DNA from: an uncultured Oscillospiraceae bacterium
Lineage (GTDB): Bacteria > Bacillota > Clostridia > Oscillospirales > Acutalibacteraceae
Reading direction: 5' to 3'
Assembly (NCBI GenBank): GCA_900540305.1
Contig: UQFL01000001.1
Coordinates: 46,482 to 110,481, forward strand
Length of the DNA stretch: 64,000 nucleotides
The notes under the pieces: generated by a model
Databases searched by the model: none
What the model was told of the DNA's origin: nothing
What the model saw: only the letters and a program-made list of their open reading frames with translations
Shown: positions 25,421-34,526 of the stretch, one piece after another
Position numbering within the stretch: the stretch's first letter is position 1
Layout of the letters: each line of letters starts with the position of its first letter
Translations under genes and position numbers: made by a program

Positions 25421-26404
25421 TTAATTATTCCACGGATTGTTTTTATCGGGGTCTGTGGGGTCCCAACCTCTTCGTGAGTCATCCGTGTCAATTCTTATCG
25501 GTGTGGGTTTATCAAGTGGTTCTTTCTCATCGCTGTCATAAATTATAACTGTTGTGCCAGACGGACAGTTGTCCTTTATCCATTTTGAATCTTCAGCGCT
25601 GAGCCTTACACAGCCAAGTGAAGCCGCCTCGCCCAGCTTGTTGTATTCGTCATATTCAAGGTCTGATTTGTCCTGTGTATAATACGGTACGGAATGAAAC
25701 AGTATGTGCGCCGTTATTCTTGTGGCGTACTGCCCGTAAACATTGCCCTCAAGAAGCCGCCAGTTATATCTGTCGCTGGTGTAAAAGATACCTCTCGGTG
25801 TGTTGTTGCCCGTGCCTACCGAGCAAACCATCGCTTTTTTTGCAACGGTGTACTTACCGTTTGAATCTTTTTCATAAACTATAACAATGTTTTGAGTTCT
25901 GTTTACCTTTATGAGATAGGGTGATGAATATTTTATTTTAGGCGTTTTGTCTGTCAGCTGAGACGCTTTCACATAACCTGTAGTGGACTTGTAAACAACC
26001 TCTACCCAACTGCCTTTTTGTGAAACAACAGGAAGATATGTGTTTCTGCCAACCTTGCCGAGACTTTTGGAATCGGAACTTGCCGATTTTCTGATTGTAG
26101 TCCATTCATCCGTTGTATACAGCACATCTTCGCTGTCAAACTCAGCGCTTTCGGTGGTTGTCTGTGTTGTCGGTGCAGTTGTTTGCGTGGTCTGTGTGGT
26201 TTGCGTCGTCTGAGTGGTTTGAGTTGTCTGTGTGGTTTGTGAAGTCTGTGTTTGTGATGTGCTTATGTCTGAAACATTTTGCTGTGAATGGGTGCTGGCT
26301 TTTTCAAAGGCAAACACGCATATTAAAACGCAAATAACAACTGCAGCACATACTGACACAGCTATCTTAATTTTCTTTTGTTTGTCTTTATTCGGTTCGT
26401 CCAT
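25421..26404 (-). CDS. L,D-transpeptidase (YkuD domain) with SH3-type domain
   Basis: Forms 3-3 cross-links in peptidoglycan or attaches proteins to it. Layout: cytosolic KDKQKKIK start, one membrane span (about 12-34), a low-complexity TTQ-repeat linker (about 50-84), a bacterial SH3 domain (about 92-150) and a YkuD domain (about 162-290). The catalytic residues are present: His237 in LFHSVP and Cys265 in SLGCVRL. It has 327 residues. AGAGGAA precedes the ATG. It is the last gene of a minus-strand envelope operon, 33 bases after mgtE. Confidence 0.93.
   Translation of the reverse strand: MDEPNKDKQKKIKIAVSVCAAVVICVLICVFAFEKASTHSQQNVSDISTSQTQTSQTTQTTQTTQTTQTTQTTQTTAPTTQTTTESAEFDSEDVLYTTDEWTTIRKSASSDSKSLGKVGRNTYLPVVSQKGSWVEVVYKSTTGYVKASQLTDKTPKIKYSSPYLIKVNRTQNIVIVYEKDSNGKYTVAKKAMVCSVGTGNNTPRGIFYTSDRYNWRLLEGNVYGQYATRITAHILFHSVPYYTQDKSDLEYDEYNKLGEAASLGCVRLSAEDSKWIKDNCPSGTTVIIYDSDEKEPLDKPTPIRIDTDDSRRGWDPTDPDKNNPWNN
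26153..26251 (-). repeat. Nine-base tandem repeats encoding a TTQ linker
   Basis: Within the L,D-transpeptidase gene, Thr-Thr-Gln codons repeat about nine times, with synonymous variation between copies. They encode a flexible wall-spanning linker between membrane anchor and SH3 domain. Copy number may vary between strains. Confidence 0.8.
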
Positions 26405-26437
26405 ATTCAGTTCCTCTTTTTATACCGTTTGCTCAAA

Positions 26438-27811
26438 TCATATTCCAAGCATAACAGATGCAAATGCAATATAAATAAGCAGTGATACAGCGTCAACGAT
26501 AGTTGTTATAAACGGGCTTGCCATAACCGCAGGGTCAAATCCGCACTTCTTTGCAAGAATGGGAAGCGTACAGCCTATGATTTTGGCGAAAATTATTTCA
26601 ATTAATATTGTAAAGCATATTACAAGCGCAACAATAATGGTTATTTCGGAGTTTCCGAGAATGAATCTGTCAAACAGCATCAGTTTTACAAAGCATACAA
26701 CTCCGAGAGTTACGCCGCAGACAACGCCTACTCGTATCTCTTTCCATATAATCTTAAATATATCTTTAAGTGATATTTCGCCAAGTGACAGCGCACGGAT
26801 AATTGTAACGCTTGACTGACCGCCCGAATTACCGCCCGTGTCCATAAGCATTGGGATAAAAGCAATAAGAACGGTAACTGAAGCAAGTTTGCTTTCAAAT
26901 GTAGTCAAAATCTGGCTCGTTATGGTAGCTGATACCATTAACAGCAAAAGCCACGGAATTCTTTTCTTGAATGTTTCAAAAACACCTGTTTTAAGATAAG
27001 GCGTGTCCGTGGGCACGATAGCCGCCATTTTCTGAATGTCTTCGGTGTTTTCTTCCTGAAGTACATCCATAGCGTCATCGACTGTGATGATACCTACAAG
27101 GCGGTTTTCCATATCTACTACTGGGAGTGCAAGAAAGTCATACTTTGAAAGCAGAGTGGACGCTTTTTCCTGGTCGTCAAGAGTGTTTACGGAGATGACA
27201 TTTTTCTCCATAAGTTCCTCAATTTCGTCCTCGTAATCGTGAAGCAAAAGCTCTTTTACAGTTGTAACGCCTAACAGATGCCTTGATTCATCTGTAACAT
27301 AGCAGGTGTAAATTGTCTCTTTGTCCACACCTGTTCTTCTTATTCTCTTGAAAGCGTCTTCAACCGTCATATCCCTTTTAAGGTCAACGAATTCGGGCGT
27401 CATAATGGAGCCTGCCGAATCCTCAGGATATTTGAGAATTGAGTTTATCGCTTCTCTTGTTTCGGGGTCTGTGTTTTTAAGAATTCGCTTTACAACAGAA
27501 GCGGGCATTTCTTCAATAATGTCAGCCGCATCGTCAACATAAAGCTCGTCCAATACCTCTTTAAGCTCTGTATCGGAAAAAGAACTGATTAAGTTTTCCT
27601 GAGTGTCGCCGTCAAATTCAACGAATGTTTCGGCGGCGTTTTCTTTTGTCAGCATTCTGAAAAGAAAGACTCGCGTTCGCTCGTCGTTTATCTGTTCCAA
27701 CAGCTGTGCAATATCGGCGGGGTTAATATCGTTCAGAAAACTTTTAAGTTCTCTTATATTGCGCTGTGTGTGGAGCATTTCAATGTGTTCAAGCATTTCT
27801 TCCATTTCCAT
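26438..27811 (-). CDS. mgtE: Magnesium transporter MgtE
   Basis: Mg2+ channel gated by internal magnesium. It has the MgtE N domain (about 1-130), a CBS pair (about 135-255), a plug helix and five membrane helices (about 285-457). The conserved pore motif MDTGGNSGGQSSV is present, as is the C-terminal PFITTIVDAVSLLIYI. It has 457 residues. AAGGATG lies before the ATG. No M-box leader is in front of it; it is an internal gene of the rpe operon. Magnesium supply with wall synthesis genes may be functional, but this is inference. Confidence 0.96.
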   Translation of the reverse strand: MEMEEMLEHIEMLHTQRNIRELKSFLNDINPADIAQLLEQINDERTRVFLFRMLTKENAAETFVEFDGDTQENLISSFSDTELKEVLDELYVDDAADIIEEMPASVVKRILKNTDPETREAINSILKYPEDSAGSIMTPEFVDLKRDMTVEDAFKRIRRTGVDKETIYTCYVTDESRHLLGVTTVKELLLHDYEDEIEELMEKNVISVNTLDDQEKASTLLSKYDFLALPVVDMENRLVGIITVDDAMDVLQEENTEDIQKMAAIVPTDTPYLKTGVFETFKKRIPWLLLLMVSATITSQILTTFESKLASVTVLIAFIPMLMDTGGNSGGQSSVTIIRALSLGEISLKDIFKIIWKEIRVGVVCGVTLGVVCFVKLMLFDRFILGNSEITIIVALVICFTILIEIIFAKIIGCTLPILAKKCGFDPAVMASPFITTIVDAVSLLIYIAFASVMLGI

Positions 27812-27835
27812 ATGCTCACATCCTTTCAGAATAAT

Positions 27836-27852
27836 GCGCCCTTAAAGGGCGC
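27836..27852 (-). terminator. Intercistronic hairpin before mgtE
   Basis: GCGCCCTTAAAGGGCGC is a 17-base palindrome 3 bases after the upstream gene's stop codon. No long T run follows on the minus strand. It may be a partial terminator or an mRNA-stability element lowering or protecting the mgtE part of the transcript. Confidence 0.45.
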
Positions 27853-27855
27853 TGT

Positions 27856-28689
27856 TTAATCAGTGGTCTTGTAAAATTCTTTTTCTTCCTCATCATAAGG
27901 ATTAACAGCAATGCGTTTTATTATTACATATAAAACGGCAATTACTAATATTCCGCCTGCAACGGCGCCTGCTGAAATTATAAAAACAGGCTTTTGATAG
28001 AAAAGTTCGCCCTCAACGAAAGATTCGTAGTCAGAACTTTCCATTTCTTTTTGAACCTCTGCAACGGTTTTGTTTACTCTTTTGATTTTAAAAATATATT
28101 TCTTTGTGCTTGAATCGGAAGCTGTAACAGTAATGGGTATTTCTGTTTCCTGACCCTCGCGCAAGGTTATTGTAATCGGAGCGGCGTAAGCGTTAATGTC
28201 CTGAGTTACAGGCGTTATAACAAGCTCTGTAAGGTCGCTCGGTATATAAAGCTTATACGCAGTGTCGCCCGAATTAATACCTGGCTGAACTTCTCCGTAT
28301 TCACAGTTTAAAGACTGAAGATTTGCGTTATTTGAAACAGAATAATTTTCTGCATTTGAATAGAGGAAAGTGTATATAATACTGCCGCTTGCAAAATTGA
28401 GCGTAATTACCATACCTGTTTGGTGGTTGGAATCGTCATAAGTGTAATTTACAAACATTTTGCAGTTTCCGTTTATTGAGTATTTTCCTAAAACTGCGCT
28501 TTCCTTGGGGTCGTCAAGAGTAAGGGTGAAAAATGTTTCTCCCTGTTTGAAACCGCCGTCTATCTCTGCGTTTACGAAAGATACATCCTCAAGGTAAGGG
28601 GCGTTTTGAATAGGCGCTTCTGCCGCATATGCTGAAAACCCTGAAGCTGTAATAAGTATGCACAAAATAATGCCGATTATTTTTTTCAT
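27856..28689 (-). CDS. Secreted membrane-anchored protein with cadherin-like beta-sandwich domain
   Basis: Function unknown. There is a signal peptide ending near AYAAE, an N-terminal beta-rich domain (about 35-130) resembling a cohesin/carbohydrate-module fold by eye, a cadherin-like (PF12733-type) domain at about 130-210 (LQSLNCEYGEVQPGI, then YKLYIPSDLTELVITP, then SSTKKYIFKIKR), and a C-terminal membrane span with a short acidic cytosolic tail. The ATG at 28689 lies one base after the stop of the upstream gene, so reinitiation is likely; a GTG at 28698 is an alternative. It probably acts at the surface with its DUF4015 neighbour. Confidence 0.75.
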   Translation of the reverse strand: MKKIIGIILCILITASGFSAYAAEAPIQNAPYLEDVSFVNAEIDGGFKQGETFFTLTLDDPKESAVLGKYSINGNCKMFVNYTYDDSNHQTGMVITLNFASGSIIYTFLYSNAENYSVSNNANLQSLNCEYGEVQPGINSGDTAYKLYIPSDLTELVITPVTQDINAYAAPITITLREGQETEIPITVTASDSSTKKYIFKIKRVNKTVAEVQKEMESSDYESFVEGELFYQKPVFIISAGAVAGGILVIAVLYVIIKRIAVNPYDEEEKEFYKTTD

Positions 28690-28690
28690 A

Positions 28691-29848
28691 TCATTCACGG
28701 CAGAGAATAAATGATTTAACTCCGCCTTCCTCCAAAATTCTTCTTATCTGCGTTGTGTCCGCGTCTGACTCAACTGTTATACAGTAAACTTTGTTGTTGT
28801 TCATATCTCCCGGCAAAAGTTCGGTAATGTTTACTTTAGGCTCAGTGGTTTCTTTCTCACTGCTTTCAGTATCTTCGCTGTCCGTTTCTCTCGAACTTTC
28901 GGTTGTTTCTTCTTCATCTTCCTGCTCGATACCCAGCATATCGTTGGTTAATTCAAAGTCAACAGCTTCAAGCAGTTTTATGTCTGTGCCCAAATCGGAA
29001 TAGAGCCTTTGTGCTAAATAGTCAAACCCGTCGTTATATTTGTCCGCGATGTTTTCAGGCAAATCAGTGCCGTCAAGCACAAATACGGTAATTCCCATAT
29101 CCATCGCTTCGGCAATAATATCTTTTATATATTTATATGCTATTTCAGAGTCGGGGTTGAGATAGGCGTTTCCTTTTTTGTCCGTATATGGAACGGAGTT
29201 GCTGTTGAGAATCGCCGCAGAATGGTCTTTCTCGGGAGTAAGATTGTCAAGATAACAGTAAACCCTTGCAACTGCAAGAATGTCCTGCTCGGCAAGCTTG
29301 GCAACGGAACCTCTCAAATCCGTTGCAGGGAACGCTACTGCGCCGTATGTGTCAACAGTTGCAATAGAACTTTTGTAGCCTATTGAGCCGTCGCTTCTCT
29401 TTATGTCAAACATAACGCTGTTGCAGCCGCTTGAAAGCAGGTCTGATGTAACGGAATCAAGCATAACAGAGCCGTCAAGGGAAATGCTCTGTGTAAATTC
29501 GCCGTTTAAATCGAGCGCAACTTCGTTGAACAGACTTTCTGACTCGGGCTTAACATCTTCATAGTTTACGGGCATGGCATTTCTGTCCATATAAACGCCC
29601 ATAAATGTGTAGCCTACGGAAATAACAGCGTAACAAAGCACTGCAATTCCGATGCCTTTAAGTACCTTGCGCGCCTTTATCTTGTTGCGGCGCTTTTTCT
29701 TGGTTTTGGGGCGCATATAATCATATTTGTCCGAATATATGCCCTCGTCAGTTGCGTATTTATCCGCAAATTCTACGGGGTATCCCTTTTCCTCTTCTGT
29801 CCATTTCTGGTTGCGCTTTATATTTTTATAAAAGCGCTTTTTCTTCAT
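28691..29848 (-). CDS. Membrane-anchored DUF4015-type putative glycoside hydrolase
   Basis: A 385-residue protein with a long basic cytosolic start (many Lys/Arg in RPKTKKKRRNKIKARK), one span (about 65-85) and an extracellular TIM-barrel-like domain. DUF4015 features are visible: GCNSVMFDIKRSDGSIGYKS, ILAVARVYCYLD and AYKYIKDIIAEAMDMGI. The region near 310-345 is a Glu/Thr/Ser-rich insert, unusual within the domain. Activity is inferred from the family only; the substrate may be a wall or capsule polymer. It starts 3 bases after rpe. Confidence 0.75.
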   Translation of the reverse strand: MKKKRFYKNIKRNQKWTEEEKGYPVEFADKYATDEGIYSDKYDYMRPKTKKKRRNKIKARKVLKGIGIAVLCYAVISVGYTFMGVYMDRNAMPVNYEDVKPESESLFNEVALDLNGEFTQSISLDGSVMLDSVTSDLLSSGCNSVMFDIKRSDGSIGYKSSIATVDTYGAVAFPATDLRGSVAKLAEQDILAVARVYCYLDNLTPEKDHSAAILNSNSVPYTDKKGNAYLNPDSEIAYKYIKDIIAEAMDMGITVFVLDGTDLPENIADKYNDGFDYLAQRLYSDLGTDIKLLEAVDFELTNDMLGIEQEDEEETTESSRETDSEDTESSEKETTEPKVNITELLPGDMNNNKVYCITVESDADTTQIRRILEEGGVKSFILCRE

Positions 29849-29851
29849 TTT

Positions 29852-30496
29852 TTATCCCACACTTTTTGCGTTTTCTTTAAGCTGAATTATTGTTTCTTTC
29901 GGGTTTTCGCTTTTGAATACGGCGCTGCCCGCAACAAAAACATTTGCGCCTGCTTTTGAGCAGGTCTTTATTGTTTCGGGGTTTATGCCGCCGTCAACCT
30001 GAATGTCAATATGTGGAAAATCTTTGCGAAGCTTTTCAATTTTCGGCATCATATCTTCCATAAAGCTCTGACCGCCGAAGCCTGGTTCAACAGTCATTAC
30101 AAGCACCATTGAAAGTCTGTCTATATACGGATAAACAGCTTCAATAGGTGTTGCGGGTTTTACTGCAAGGCCTGCTTTACAGCCGCAGTGGATTATTTCG
30201 TTTACCGTTTCGTTTATATCGCTGTCGCACTCAACATGAAAGGTTATAATATCCGCTCCGGCGTCGGCAAAATCCTCAATGTATTTCAGCGGCTCTGAAA
30301 TCATAAGGTGCACATCAAAATCAATGTCGCAAACGGCATTCATAGCTTTGATAACGGGCGCGCCTATCGTTATGTTGGGAACGAAATGGCCGTCCATTAC
30401 ATCAAGGTGAATTAAATCCGCGCTTTCACATTTTTTAAGCTCGCTTTCAATATTTGCAAAATCGCAGGCGAGCATTGAGGGAGATATTTTAACCAT
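29852..30496 (-). CDS. rpe: Ribulose-phosphate 3-epimerase
   Basis: Interconverts ribulose 5-phosphate and xylulose 5-phosphate in the pentose phosphate pathway. The 214-residue TIM barrel has ISPSMLACDFANI, HLDVMDGHFVPNI, MTVEPGFGGQSF and QVDGGINPET, all family hallmarks with the metal-binding His and Asp residues. The ATG at 30496 has AGAAGG upstream; an in-frame TTG at 30502 would touch the ribosome binding site. It is first in an operon of envelope genes, an odd pairing by function. The split transketolase that would use its product is elsewhere in the window. Confidence 0.97.
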   Translation of the reverse strand: MVKISPSMLACDFANIESELKKCESADLIHLDVMDGHFVPNITIGAPVIKAMNAVCDIDFDVHLMISEPLKYIEDFADAGADIITFHVECDSDINETVNEIIHCGCKAGLAVKPATPIEAVYPYIDRLSMVLVMTVEPGFGGQSFMEDMMPKIEKLRKDFPHIDIQVDGGINPETIKTCSKAGANVFVAGSAVFKSENPKETIIQLKENAKSVG

Positions 30497-30566
30497 AATC
30501 AATCAACCTTCTGTCAAAAATTGAGCTTTTTCGCAAAGCTCTTACTAATAAATTATTATTATAAGT

Positions 30567-30595
30567 ATTATACAATCGGCAATGCTTAAAATCAA
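30567..30595 (-). promoter_or_regulatory. Promoter of the rpe-to-Ldt operon
   Basis: On the minus strand TTGATT (30595-30590) and TATAAT (30572-30567) have a 17-bp spacer, about 70 bases before rpe. Confidence 0.75.
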
Positions 30596-30618
30596 CCTAA
30601 TTTATAAATAATTAGTAC

Positions 30619-30647
30619 TTGTTTTTATATAATAAGTGTAGTAAAAT
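30619..30647 (+). promoter_or_regulatory. Promoter of the ABC-F gene
   Basis: TTGTTT and TAAAAT with a 17-bp spacer. A leader of about 58 bases with GGAGGA before the ATG follows; no leader peptide or attenuator of the antibiotic-resistance type was seen. Confidence 0.55.
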
Positions 30648-30711
30648 ATAGCAGGTCAAAATGGAAATTGCACGCTTTTTCAGCGGCTTATAATATTTTG
30701 GAGGATTAGCT

Positions 30712-32319
30712 ATGATTCAGGCAAATAATGTTACTGTTCAGTTCGGCGGCAGAGCGCTGTTTGAAAGAGTTAATGTTGTTTTTTCAGCAGGCAACTGCTA
30801 CGGAATTATCGGCGCAAACGGCGCAGGCAAATCAACTTTTCTCAAGGTTTTGAGCGGCGAGCTTGAGCCTCAAAAGGGCGAGGTAGCTATTACCCCCGGC
30901 GAAAGGCTTTCTGTTCTTGAACAGGACCACTTTAAATATGACGAGTATGAGGTTGTCCGCACCGTTCTTATGGGCAATCCCAGACTTATCGAGATAATGG
31001 AAGAAAAAGACGCTCTTTACGCAAAACCCGATTTTTCAGAAGAAGACGGCATTAGAGCAGGCGAACTTGAGGCTGAATTTGCAGACCTTGACGGCTGGAA
31101 TGCTGAGAGCGACGCTGAATTTATGCTCAATAAACTCGGTGTTACTGACGAATATCACTATCTCAAAATGGCAGAGCTTCCCTCAGATTTAAAGGTTAAG
31201 GTGTTGCTCGCAAAAGCGCTTTTCGGCAATCCCGATATCCTTTTGCTCGACGAGCCTACAAACCATCTTGATTTGTCTGCTATTCGCTGGCTCGAAAACT
31301 TCCTGCTCGATTTTGAAAACACAGTTATCGTTGTATCTCATGACAGACATTTCCTCAATAAAGTTTGTACTCATATCTGCGATGTTGATTTCGGTAAAAT
31401 TCAGATGTACGCAGGAAACTATGATTTCTGGTACGAGTATACTCAGATGAGACAGCGTCAGATGAGAGACCAAAACAAGAAAAACGAGCAGAAAATCAAG
31501 GAACTTCAGGATTTCATTCAGCGTTTCTCGGCAAACGCTTCAAAATCCAAGCAGGCTACAAGCCGTAAAAAACAGCTTGACGCTCTTGAAATGTTTGAAA
31601 TGCCCGTTTCTTCACGCCGTTTTCCGTATGTTGATTTCAAACCCGACAGGGAATGCGGAAACGACCTTCTTCGTGTAGACCATATCTCAAAAACAATTGG
31701 CGACAGAAAAGTGCTTGACGATGTTTCTTTTGTAATTCATCCCAGAGAAAAGGTTGCTTTTGTTGGCTCAGACGCTGTTGCTAAAACAACTCTTTTCAGA
31801 ATCATTATGGGTGAGATGGAGCCTGATGAGGGCGAATTCAAATGGGGCGTTACCACTTCTCAAAGCTATTTCCCAAGCGACAACAGCAGTTATTTTGACG
31901 GCGTTGACCTCTCTCTCGTTGACTGGCTTCGTCAGTATACAACTCAGACGCTTGAGGCTGATATAAGAGGCTGGCTCGGCAGAATGCTTTTCAGCGGTGA
32001 TGAGGCGCTCAAAAAAGCAACCGTTCTTTCAGGTGGCGAGAGAGTTAGATGTATGCTCTGCAAAATGATGCTCAGCGGCGCAAATGTGCTTGTGCTTGAC
32101 GAGCCTACCAACCACCTTGACCTTGAATCTATCACGGCGCTTAACAACGGACTTATAAGATACCCTGAAACAGTGCTTTTCACTTCTCACGACCATCAGT
32201 TTATTCAGACTATCGCAGACAGAATTATTGATATTTCAGATGGTTCAATCACAGACTTCAAGGGCACATATGATGATTTCCTTGAAAACTTTGATGAGGA
32301 TAAGCTTAAAAAATATTAA
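30712..32319 (+). CDS. ABC-F family ATPase (YbiT/YkpA-like) with one degenerate ATP site
   Basis: ABC-F proteins are soluble, act on the ribosome and have two ATPase domains joined by a linker. Domain 1 has intact Walker A GANGAGKS (34-41) and Walker B LLLDEP (Glu181), but its signature is LPSDL (156-160) instead of LSGGE. Domain 2 has intact signature LSGGE (439-443), but Walker A is GSDAVAKT (352-359) with Ala where Gly is expected. The two defects meet in the same composite site. The 535 residues and start MIQANNVTVQFGGRALFE resemble YbiT. Similar losses are remembered in other Firmicutes members, so a pseudogene is unlikely. Confidence 0.9.
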   Translation: MIQANNVTVQFGGRALFERVNVVFSAGNCYGIIGANGAGKSTFLKVLSGELEPQKGEVAITPGERLSVLEQDHFKYDEYEVVRTVLMGNPRLIEIMEEKDALYAKPDFSEEDGIRAGELEAEFADLDGWNAESDAEFMLNKLGVTDEYHYLKMAELPSDLKVKVLLAKALFGNPDILLLDEPTNHLDLSAIRWLENFLLDFENTVIVVSHDRHFLNKVCTHICDVDFGKIQMYAGNYDFWYEYTQMRQRQMRDQNKKNEQKIKELQDFIQRFSANASKSKQATSRKKQLDALEMFEMPVSSRRFPYVDFKPDRECGNDLLRVDHISKTIGDRKVLDDVSFVIHPREKVAFVGSDAVAKTTLFRIIMGEMEPDEGEFKWGVTTSQSYFPSDNSSYFDGVDLSLVDWLRQYTTQTLEADIRGWLGRMLFSGDEALKKATVLSGGERVRCMLCKMMLSGANVLVLDEPTNHLDLESITALNNGLIRYPETVLFTSHDHQFIQTIADRIIDISDGSITDFKGTYDDFLENFDEDKLKKY

Positions 32320-32335
32320 TCGTAAAATGATAAAC

Positions 32336-32366
32336 GCCCGAGGCTGTTATGCCTCGGGCATTTTTT
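32336..32366 (+). terminator. Terminator of ABC-F gene
   Basis: GCCCGAGGC and GCCTCGGGC form a perfect 9-bp GC-rich stem with a 6-nt loop and six T. It also lies just after the end of the convergent GH36 gene. Confidence 0.92.
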
Positions 32367-32369
32367 ATG

Positions 32370-34457
32370 TTATTTGATTTTTTTGAGCACAAATATTTCG
32401 GCTTCAAGCGGTTTTTCGTATTTTATGTCAAGACCCTTGCTCATAAAATATGCGCCGCTCTTTTCATATTCTCTGTACTCTGATTTTGCACGGTAAACGG
32501 CATTTTCGTCAAGACCTCTGAAACGAAGCGTAACAAATTTATCTGCAAAAAACGAATTTGCACCCGTGCAGGCAAAATAAACAGCCTGCGATTTGTCTTT
32601 GTTTACATATCCGTTGAGATAAATTCCATCGTCCTCATAATTCATTATGCGGTAAAGGTTTCCGAATTGTACTGTATTTCTGATCTCTTTATACAGGGAA
32701 ATGTATTTTTTGCAGATTTCAAGCTCTTTTTCGCTGTATTCGCCAAGATTTGAGCCTATTGATAAGGAACCCTGCATTGAAACTGCCAAACGGAATTGCA
32801 GAGAAGTCGGGCGTGTGTTATCGTTTGTCTGTGTAACCCACGCGCGCATACATTTTATAGGGTAAATGAGGCTGTATCCTCTTTGAATATCAAGCCTGTC
32901 AACGGGGTCCGTGTTGTCTGACGGCCACACCATATCGTAATGTGAAAGAGCGCCTAAATCAGTTCTTCCGCCGCCGCTTGCGCACGCTTCAAACTGAACG
33001 GATGGGTGTTTTTTTCTAAGCCTGTCAAGTACTGCAAAAACGCCCTCGCTGTGGCGCACCCAAAGTTCTTTTTGGTTTTCAAGATTTTCAGCGCCTATTT
33101 CAGAAAAAGGTCTGTTCATATCCCATTTAATGTATTTTATGTTGTTCTCGCTCAGCATACTGTCCATAAAGCCGAAAACATATTCCTGAACCTCTGGCTT
33201 TGTCATGTTGAGCACAATCTGATTACGCAGCAGGTTCGGAGTTCTTGCGTCATAGTGGTATGCCCATTCGGGGTGTTCTTCATAAAGGCGTGATTTCGGG
33301 TTAACCATTTCAGGCTCAAACCAAAGCCCGAAATCCATTCCCAGAGCGTTTACACCCTCGATTAGCGGAGTAAGACCCTCAGGGAATTTTTGTGTGTTTA
33401 TGTCCCAGTCGCCGAGACCCGATTGGTCGTTGTTTCTGCTTGAAAACCAGCCGTCATCCATAACGAAAAGTTCACAGCCGATTTCCGCCGCCTTTTTCGC
33501 AAGTTCAAGCTGATGCTTTTCGTTAACATCAAAGCCCGTAGCCTCCCAGCTGTTATATAAAACGGGGAGTTCTTTGTCTGCAAAATTTTTAGGCAAAACA
33601 TTTGAAACGGCAAATTCGTTCAGCATATTGCTCATATCCCCGAGACCGTCGGAAATTCCGCAATATACGGATGGTGTAACAAATTCCTCTCCCGAATGAA
33701 GCGTGTGTGAAAAATCAAAGCTGTTTATTCCCAAAATTGCTCTTGTTCTGCCTGTGAAATCTCTCTCAGCCTCAACGCAGAAATTACCGCTGAAAGCTAA
33801 AACGGCAAAATAAATTTTTCCGTATTCTTCCTGAGGGTCGGTGCCTGCTATCAGTGCTGGCATATGGTGATGCCCCGTTGTGCCTTTTCTGCTCTCAAAG
33901 CGAATCTCACCGCCTTTAAGCGATTGCTTTGTCATTCTGAATTCTGCGCCCCAAGAGCCGTTTGAGTTAATGATTGTGTAAGGCTTTGTCTCGGGCAGAT
34001 TTATCTCTGCGCTTACGGCTTTTTCAAGCGTAATGCAGTTTTCGCCGAGGTTTTTGATAATCGTATATCTTTCAATAATATCGCTGTTTTCAAAAATTTT
34101 GTAAACAAGTGTAACGGCAAGCGGATAATGCTTGTCGCAAAGGGCTATTTCAAGTGTGTTGCCGTTGATTTTGTAATCCTGATATTTAAGCACAGTATCA
34201 CGGCATCCGTCTGAAAATACGCATTTAAGAGCGCATTCACGGTACATTGTTGAGCCGAAAGGTATGTATTCCGTTTTTGCAAAATCAAGGGCAGGGTGGT
34301 TTGAGTTTTCCTCATGGTAATGCGGAATTTCAAAGTCTTCAATTCTGCATTTGTCACCCCAGTGAAGATGATATACACCTGTTTCGTCAGCGCTTATTGC
34401 ATACTGAAGATTTTTTGTTTCCAAAATAAAAATGCTGTCTTTTTGCAAAATTCCCAT
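32370..34457 (-). CDS. Alpha-galactosidase, glycoside hydrolase family 36
   Basis: Releases terminal alpha-galactose from raffinose-type sugars or glycans. The 695 residues cover the usual N-terminal beta-sandwich, the TIM barrel and a C-terminal beta domain. Nucleophile Asp446 lies in YIKWDMNRP and acid/base Asp514 in WPSDNTDP; NSWEATGFD and FVMDDGWF are further GH36 hallmarks. There is no signal peptide, so it is cytosolic and needs imported substrate. AGGTGAA lies before the ATG. No transporter or regulator of the raffinose type adjoins it. Its promoter shares its -35 with that of zapA. Confidence 0.95.
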   Translation of the reverse strand: MGILQKDSIFILETKNLQYAISADETGVYHLHWGDKCRIEDFEIPHYHEENSNHPALDFAKTEYIPFGSTMYRECALKCVFSDGCRDTVLKYQDYKINGNTLEIALCDKHYPLAVTLVYKIFENSDIIERYTIIKNLGENCITLEKAVSAEINLPETKPYTIINSNGSWGAEFRMTKQSLKGGEIRFESRKGTTGHHHMPALIAGTDPQEEYGKIYFAVLAFSGNFCVEAERDFTGRTRAILGINSFDFSHTLHSGEEFVTPSVYCGISDGLGDMSNMLNEFAVSNVLPKNFADKELPVLYNSWEATGFDVNEKHQLELAKKAAEIGCELFVMDDGWFSSRNNDQSGLGDWDINTQKFPEGLTPLIEGVNALGMDFGLWFEPEMVNPKSRLYEEHPEWAYHYDARTPNLLRNQIVLNMTKPEVQEYVFGFMDSMLSENNIKYIKWDMNRPFSEIGAENLENQKELWVRHSEGVFAVLDRLRKKHPSVQFEACASGGGRTDLGALSHYDMVWPSDNTDPVDRLDIQRGYSLIYPIKCMRAWVTQTNDNTRPTSLQFRLAVSMQGSLSIGSNLGEYSEKELEICKKYISLYKEIRNTVQFGNLYRIMNYEDDGIYLNGYVNKDKSQAVYFACTGANSFFADKFVTLRFRGLDENAVYRAKSEYREYEKSGAYFMSKGLDIKYEKPLEAEIFVLKKIK

Positions 34458-34497
34458 GGCTGTTCACCTGCATATTTCAAAATTATTTTACGATGTA

Positions 34498-34526
34498 ATA
34501 ATATCAAATCTTTTAATAATTGACAA
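34498..34526 (-). promoter_or_regulatory. Promoter of GH36 gene
   Basis: On the minus strand TTGTCA (34526-34521) and TATTAT (34503-34498) have a 17-bp spacer. Its -35 overlaps the -35 of the divergent zapA promoter. Confidence 0.7.

Noticed and set aside
26153..26251. Short tandem repeats as a CRISPR-like array
   Set aside because: They are 9-base in-frame repeats encoding TTQ, with no spacers.
30712..32319. ABC-F gene as a decaying pseudogene
   Set aside because: The frame is open over 535 residues, and the two changed motifs fall in a single composite site while all others are intact.
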